DNA of 46,160 nt, from the IMG/VR virus record IMGVR_UViG_3300031673_000103, positions 1-46,160 of that record; one strand, 5' to 3'. A model generated the notes under the pieces. The model had not been told where the DNA came from. It did no database searches and saw nothing but the letters and a program-made list of their open reading frames with translations. This document shows positions 44,028 to 46,160 of this stretch, piece by piece. A program made the position numbers and the translations under genes. Source of the stretch: a virus. The first letter of the stretch is position 1; each line of letters starts with the position of its first letter.

Positions 44028-44444
44028 ATGAGCAAGCGAGTTGAAACAGAAAACAAGCGGGAAGGATTGGCACCATGTCCGTTTTGCAGTTGCCGTGATG
44101 CGGTGCTGGTCACAAGCGAAATGGACGGCCTGCCAGAGCTAGAAGCGGACTACTTTGTGAGGTGCAATCACTGTTTTGCGCAGGGGCCTAATCGAATGAA
44201 CGAAAGTCAGGCCATTGCAGAGTGGAATAGAAACGCAGAACAAAAATGCAGATGCATCAAAGCCGACTGCGATGCTATGGACTTGGCAAAACGCATCACG
44301 GTTGAGGTAAAAATCAAGCACCTTACTAAGTGGCGTTGGCGTATGCAGTTGGCATGCTGGTTAATGTCGCTAGCATCATGGCTAGGTTGCTTTGGCGAGG
44401 TTGTGTTCAAGGCAGAAGATGAGCAAGAAACAAGCCAAGACTGA
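44028..44444 (+). CDS. Lar-family restriction-alleviation-like protein with a C-terminal membrane segment
   Basis: 138 residues. The N-terminal ~60 residues fit the Lar family: APCPFCSCRDAVLVT ... YFVRCNHCFAQGPNRMNESQAIAEWNRNA, with two CxxC pairs and the closing A-I-x-x-W-N. Lar-type proteins in lambdoid phages and prophages reduce restriction of unmodified DNA. The C-terminal ~60 residues (HLTKWRWRMQLACWLMSLASWLGCFGEVVF) carry a hydrophobic helix that typical Lar proteins lack. Confidence 0.65.
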   Translation: MSKRVETENKREGLAPCPFCSCRDAVLVTSEMDGLPELEADYFVRCNHCFAQGPNRMNESQAIAEWNRNAEQKCRCIKADCDAMDLAKRITVEVKIKHLTKWRWRMQLACWLMSLASWLGCFGEVVFKAEDEQETSQD

Positions 44445-44769
44445 CCGCCGCAACCGTGAACTGCAACGCCTCCAATTGGTGGTTGCTAGGCAACAAGCCG
44501 AGATGGCGCAATCTAGGCCGGTAGACGCACAAGCCGAACACGTCAAGCCGGTCGTCGGGATGCCTGCTGACGTGGTTTTGACGCTGGAAGGCTACAACAA
44601 AAAAGACGCAATCCGCCGACCGGTGCGCGTGGGCTGGAACCGCTTTGGCCTCAAGGTCAAGTGGTATTACCACGACGTGACTTTGCTACTCAAGCGCATC
44701 GAGGCAGGCGGATTGTACCAGGTGGCAGAGGTTGAGGAAACAGAGAGGGGGAGCGATGCAGAAGCATGA
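44419..44769 (+). CDS. Hypothetical protein
   Basis: 116 residues from the ATG at 44419. A basic, Gln-rich helix (SKKQAKTDRRNRELQRLQLVVARQQAEMAQS), then a beta-rich part (VVGMPADVVLTLEGYNKKDAIRRPVRVGWNRFGLKVKWYYHDVTLLLKRIEAGG). No family recognised. Overlaps both neighbours. Confidence 0.5.
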   Translation: MSKKQAKTDRRNRELQRLQLVVARQQAEMAQSRPVDAQAEHVKPVVGMPADVVLTLEGYNKKDAIRRPVRVGWNRFGLKVKWYYHDVTLLLKRIEAGGLYQVAEVEETERGSDAEA

Positions 44770-44941
44770 ATACTGTGAACAGATTGTTTGGAGCATGAAA
44801 CAGTTGTCCAATCTGAGCAATGAACAACTGATTATGATGGCATTAGCTGAATTGCTTGAGACAGTCCCAGGCATAGACAGAGACAAACCAGAATTGCGAG
44901 CGCTGGCCGACACATTACAGGAGAGGGAGAGCGATGAATAG
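44756..44941 (+). CDS. Hypothetical small helical protein
   Basis: 61 residues from the ATG at 44756 with GAGGGGGAG upstream. Helical and acidic (EQIVWSMKQLSNLSNEQLIMMALAELLETVPGIDRDKPELRALADTLQ). The S-N-L-S-N-E-Q-L-x-x-M-A stretch is like short regulators. No family recognised. Confidence 0.5.
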   Translation: MQKHEYCEQIVWSMKQLSNLSNEQLIMMALAELLETVPGIDRDKPELRALADTLQERESDE

Positions 44942-45158
44942 AGCAAGAGATATTACATTTGAAAAGGGTTGGGTTTCAGGCGGTATTAGACTCTATCCAT
45001 ACCAGGGCGGTTTTGGCGTGTCAATATCCTTCTGGCCTTGTATTAGGCGTCCAGAGGTTTCAATTTATCTTGGGCCACTTAAGTTCTGGCTAGGCATTAG
45101 TGGCAAGCAGATTTTTGCATGGATGATTAAGTTTTTGAGAAGGAGCACGGGCCGTTAG
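44934..45158 (+). CDS. Hypothetical small protein
   Basis: 74 residues with GAGAGGGAGAG before the ATG. Beta-rich and aromatic (GWVSGGIRLYPYQGGFGVSISFWPCIRRPEVSIYLGPLKFWLGISGKQIFAW), ending basic. No family recognised. Confidence 0.5.
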   Translation: MNRARDITFEKGWVSGGIRLYPYQGGFGVSISFWPCIRRPEVSIYLGPLKFWLGISGKQIFAWMIKFLRRSTGR

Positions 45159-45197
45159 CATCACAGGTTGAGCTTGGTACTTTGCTGGTTGAAAACG

Positions 45198-45398
45198 ATG
45201 CGTACGCATAAGATGGTAGTTAAAGATTGGCACCGCTGCTGTGATAAAGCTACCAAACACATTCATTGTGCTGTGGATAGGACGAGTTGGATCTTTGTGC
45301 CTGGATTTGTGGTCATCACACATTGTCCGTTTTGCGGTGAGAAGCTGCCAGAGATAAAGCTGGAAAGGGTAGGCAGTATACCTAACGAGGATGGGTGA
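45198..45398 (+). CDS. Zinc-ribbon-like small protein
   Basis: 66 residues from the ATG at 45198; the frame is open back to a TTG at 45168 without a clear ribosome site. CCDKATKHIHCAVDRTSWIFVPGFVVITHCPFCGEKLPE is a zinc ribbon with spaced Cys. Found in many phages as hypothetical genes. Confidence 0.45.
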   Translation: MRTHKMVVKDWHRCCDKATKHIHCAVDRTSWIFVPGFVVITHCPFCGEKLPEIKLERVGSIPNEDG

Positions 45399-45445
45399 GC
45401 GCGGCGCGTGTGTGCCTGTGGTTCACAGGCGAAAGAGGGGGAATA

Positions 45446-45685
45446 GTGGACAACTCGAAATACCTAGAGCTGGTGGACTTGGTAGGCGCTATGCTAAAAA
45501 CCATCATTGGCCTACTCAACAAACTGACCTGGATTCTACCGCCTTCAGTCCATGAGCGCATCTTGGCGCGGACCGGTTGGCGTTTGGTCAAAGTCATTGA
45601 CCAGGAAACCAAGAAAATCACTTTGAAATGGACGCAGAAATACCCGCTTGACGTGGAAGGCATTACAGCATCATGCACACTTTGA
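45446..45685 (+). CDS. Hypothetical helical protein
   Basis: 79 residues from the GTG at 45446 with AGAGGGGGA upstream. Helical N-terminus (DNSKYLELVDLVGAMLKTIIGLLNKLTWILPPSVHERILARTGWRLVK) and a beta end. No family recognised. Overlaps the dehydrogenase start by 13 bases. Confidence 0.5.
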   Translation: MDNSKYLELVDLVGAMLKTIIGLLNKLTWILPPSVHERILARTGWRLVKVIDQETKKITLKWTQKYPLDVEGITASCTL

Positions 45686-46160
45686 AAGCCGCTGTCATTG
45701 GTCTGGGCGAAATGGGCCAGCATCACGCGCGCGTCTATGCGCAGACGGAGGATGTTAGGCTGGTCGCAGTTTGTGACAGTGACCCGACGAGGCTTGAGAA
45801 CGTCACGCGCACCTGGGGCGCAATGACCTACACCGATGTGGCCGTGATGTTTGCCGAGTGTCGGCCAGACTTGGTAACGGTGGCGGTGCCTACAGTGCAT
45901 CACCTCAAGGTTGCGGGATTCGCGTTGACTCAGTGCCATGTTCTTGTAGAGAAGCCAATCACACACACAGTTGAGGCAGCGCGGGCGCTGATTGGCATGG
46001 CTCAAGAGGTCGGGCACATCTTGGCGGTGGGCCACATAGAACGATGCAATCCAGTTGTGAGCGCAGTCAAGCGCCACATTGACGCCGGCGATCTTGGCAG
46101 AATCTACCGGATCAGCACAAGGCGCGTTGGACCGTCACCGGTGCGCATTCGGGATGTAGG
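45673..46160 (+). CDS. Gfo/Idh/MocA-type sugar-nucleotide dehydrogenase (3' end outside the window)
   Basis: The frame is open from the ATG at 45673 to the end of the window: about 162 residues. The Rossmann NAD-binding start reads KAAVIGLGEMGQHHARVYAQ, followed by LVAVCDSDPTRLE, a middle LVTVAVPTVHHL and the family signature VLVEKPITHTVEAARALI, then VGHIERCNPVV. This is the Gfo/Idh/MocA oxidoreductase fold; GHIER-x-NP is typical of UDP-N-acetylglucosamine 3-dehydrogenases (WlbA/WbpB group). It would act in making modified sugars, for host-surface change or glycosylation of phage parts. No other sugar genes are visible in the window. Confidence 0.88.
   Translation, partial: MHTLKAAVIGLGEMGQHHARVYAQTEDVRLVAVCDSDPTRLENVTRTWGAMTYTDVAVMFAECRPDLVTVAVPTVHHLKVAGFALTQCHVLVEKPITHTVEAARALIGMAQEVGHILAVGHIERCNPVVSAVKRHIDAGDLGRIYRISTRRVGPSPVRIRDV

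Noticed and set aside
1-46160. CRISPR array, insertion sequence or diversity-generating retroelement
   Set aside because: No regularly spaced repeats, transposase or reverse transcriptase was seen. The only recombinase is the serine integrase.

Overview
The window is most of a tailed double-stranded DNA phage genome (Caudoviricetes type), probably temperate. The evidence is a terminase large subunit, a portal protein, tail-fibre-like proteins, an endolysin-like enzyme, a phage replication/recombination block, a Cro/CI-type repressor region and a large serine integrase. The host cannot be named. Promoters are plain sigma70 type (TTGACA, 16-18 bases, TATAAT, often with an extended -10 TGG) and ribosome sites are normal AGGAGG/GAGGT, so the host is an ordinary bacterium. 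The window cuts a gene at each end. Capsid and most tail genes are not here and presumably lie outside it.

Layout. Positions 1-4300 (+): end of the tail/fibre region and a two-domain lysin (C39-like peptidase plus a glycosidase-like domain). Positions 4297-24139 (-): a long leftward operon read from a near-consensus promoter at 24187-24214. In transcription order it holds a ribbon-helix-helix regulator, an HNH protein, an ERCC4-type nuclease, a RecT-like annealing protein, a Cas4/RecB-like nuclease, tRNA-Thr, a UvrD-like helicase, a clamp-like protein, an MT-A70 adenine methylase, a PD-(D/E)XK protein, a P4/D5-type helicase, a repeat-rich probable origin (10335-10699), a DEDD exonuclease, a primase-polymerase with a CHC2 zinc finger, a PAPS-reductase-like ATP pyrophosphatase and a second DNA methylase. 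Positions 24171-26950: lysogeny switch (two HTH proteins on +) and serine integrase. Positions 27052-32283 (+): a module under its own promoter, with a ribbon-helix-helix protein, a membrane protein with a zinc finger, small proteins, an FtsK/TraB-like translocase and two membrane proteins. It resembles the transfer modules of actinobacterial integrative plasmids. Positions 32404-36440 (-): small, mostly unknown proteins and two tRNA-like RNA elements. Positions 36568-46160 (+): a leader RNA, holin/lysis-type small proteins, a metallophosphoesterase, TerS, TerL, portal, many small proteins and a truncated Gfo/Idh-type sugar-nucleotide dehydrogenase.

The most unusual content is RNA. (i) A stand-alone unit at 13575-13770 (-) has a promoter, a pseudoknot-capable fold and a terminator. 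(ii) A 118-base tmRNA-like RNA lies at 32404-32521 (-); it has tmRNA-like ends but no tag reading frame. (iii) A 96-base tRNA-like RNA lies at 21783-21878 (-), has an aberrant anticodon region and shares a 16-base 5' flank with the previous one. (iv) A tiny T-arm hairpin lies at 33534-33591 (-). (v) Two further short promoter-terminator units lie at 21573-21660 (+) and 36568-36678 (+). Other points are a strongly over-represented octamer GCCAAGAT on both strands, a motif shared by the portal C-terminus and a protein of the lysogeny region, and a two-gene cassette bounded by a duplicated end of the portal gene.
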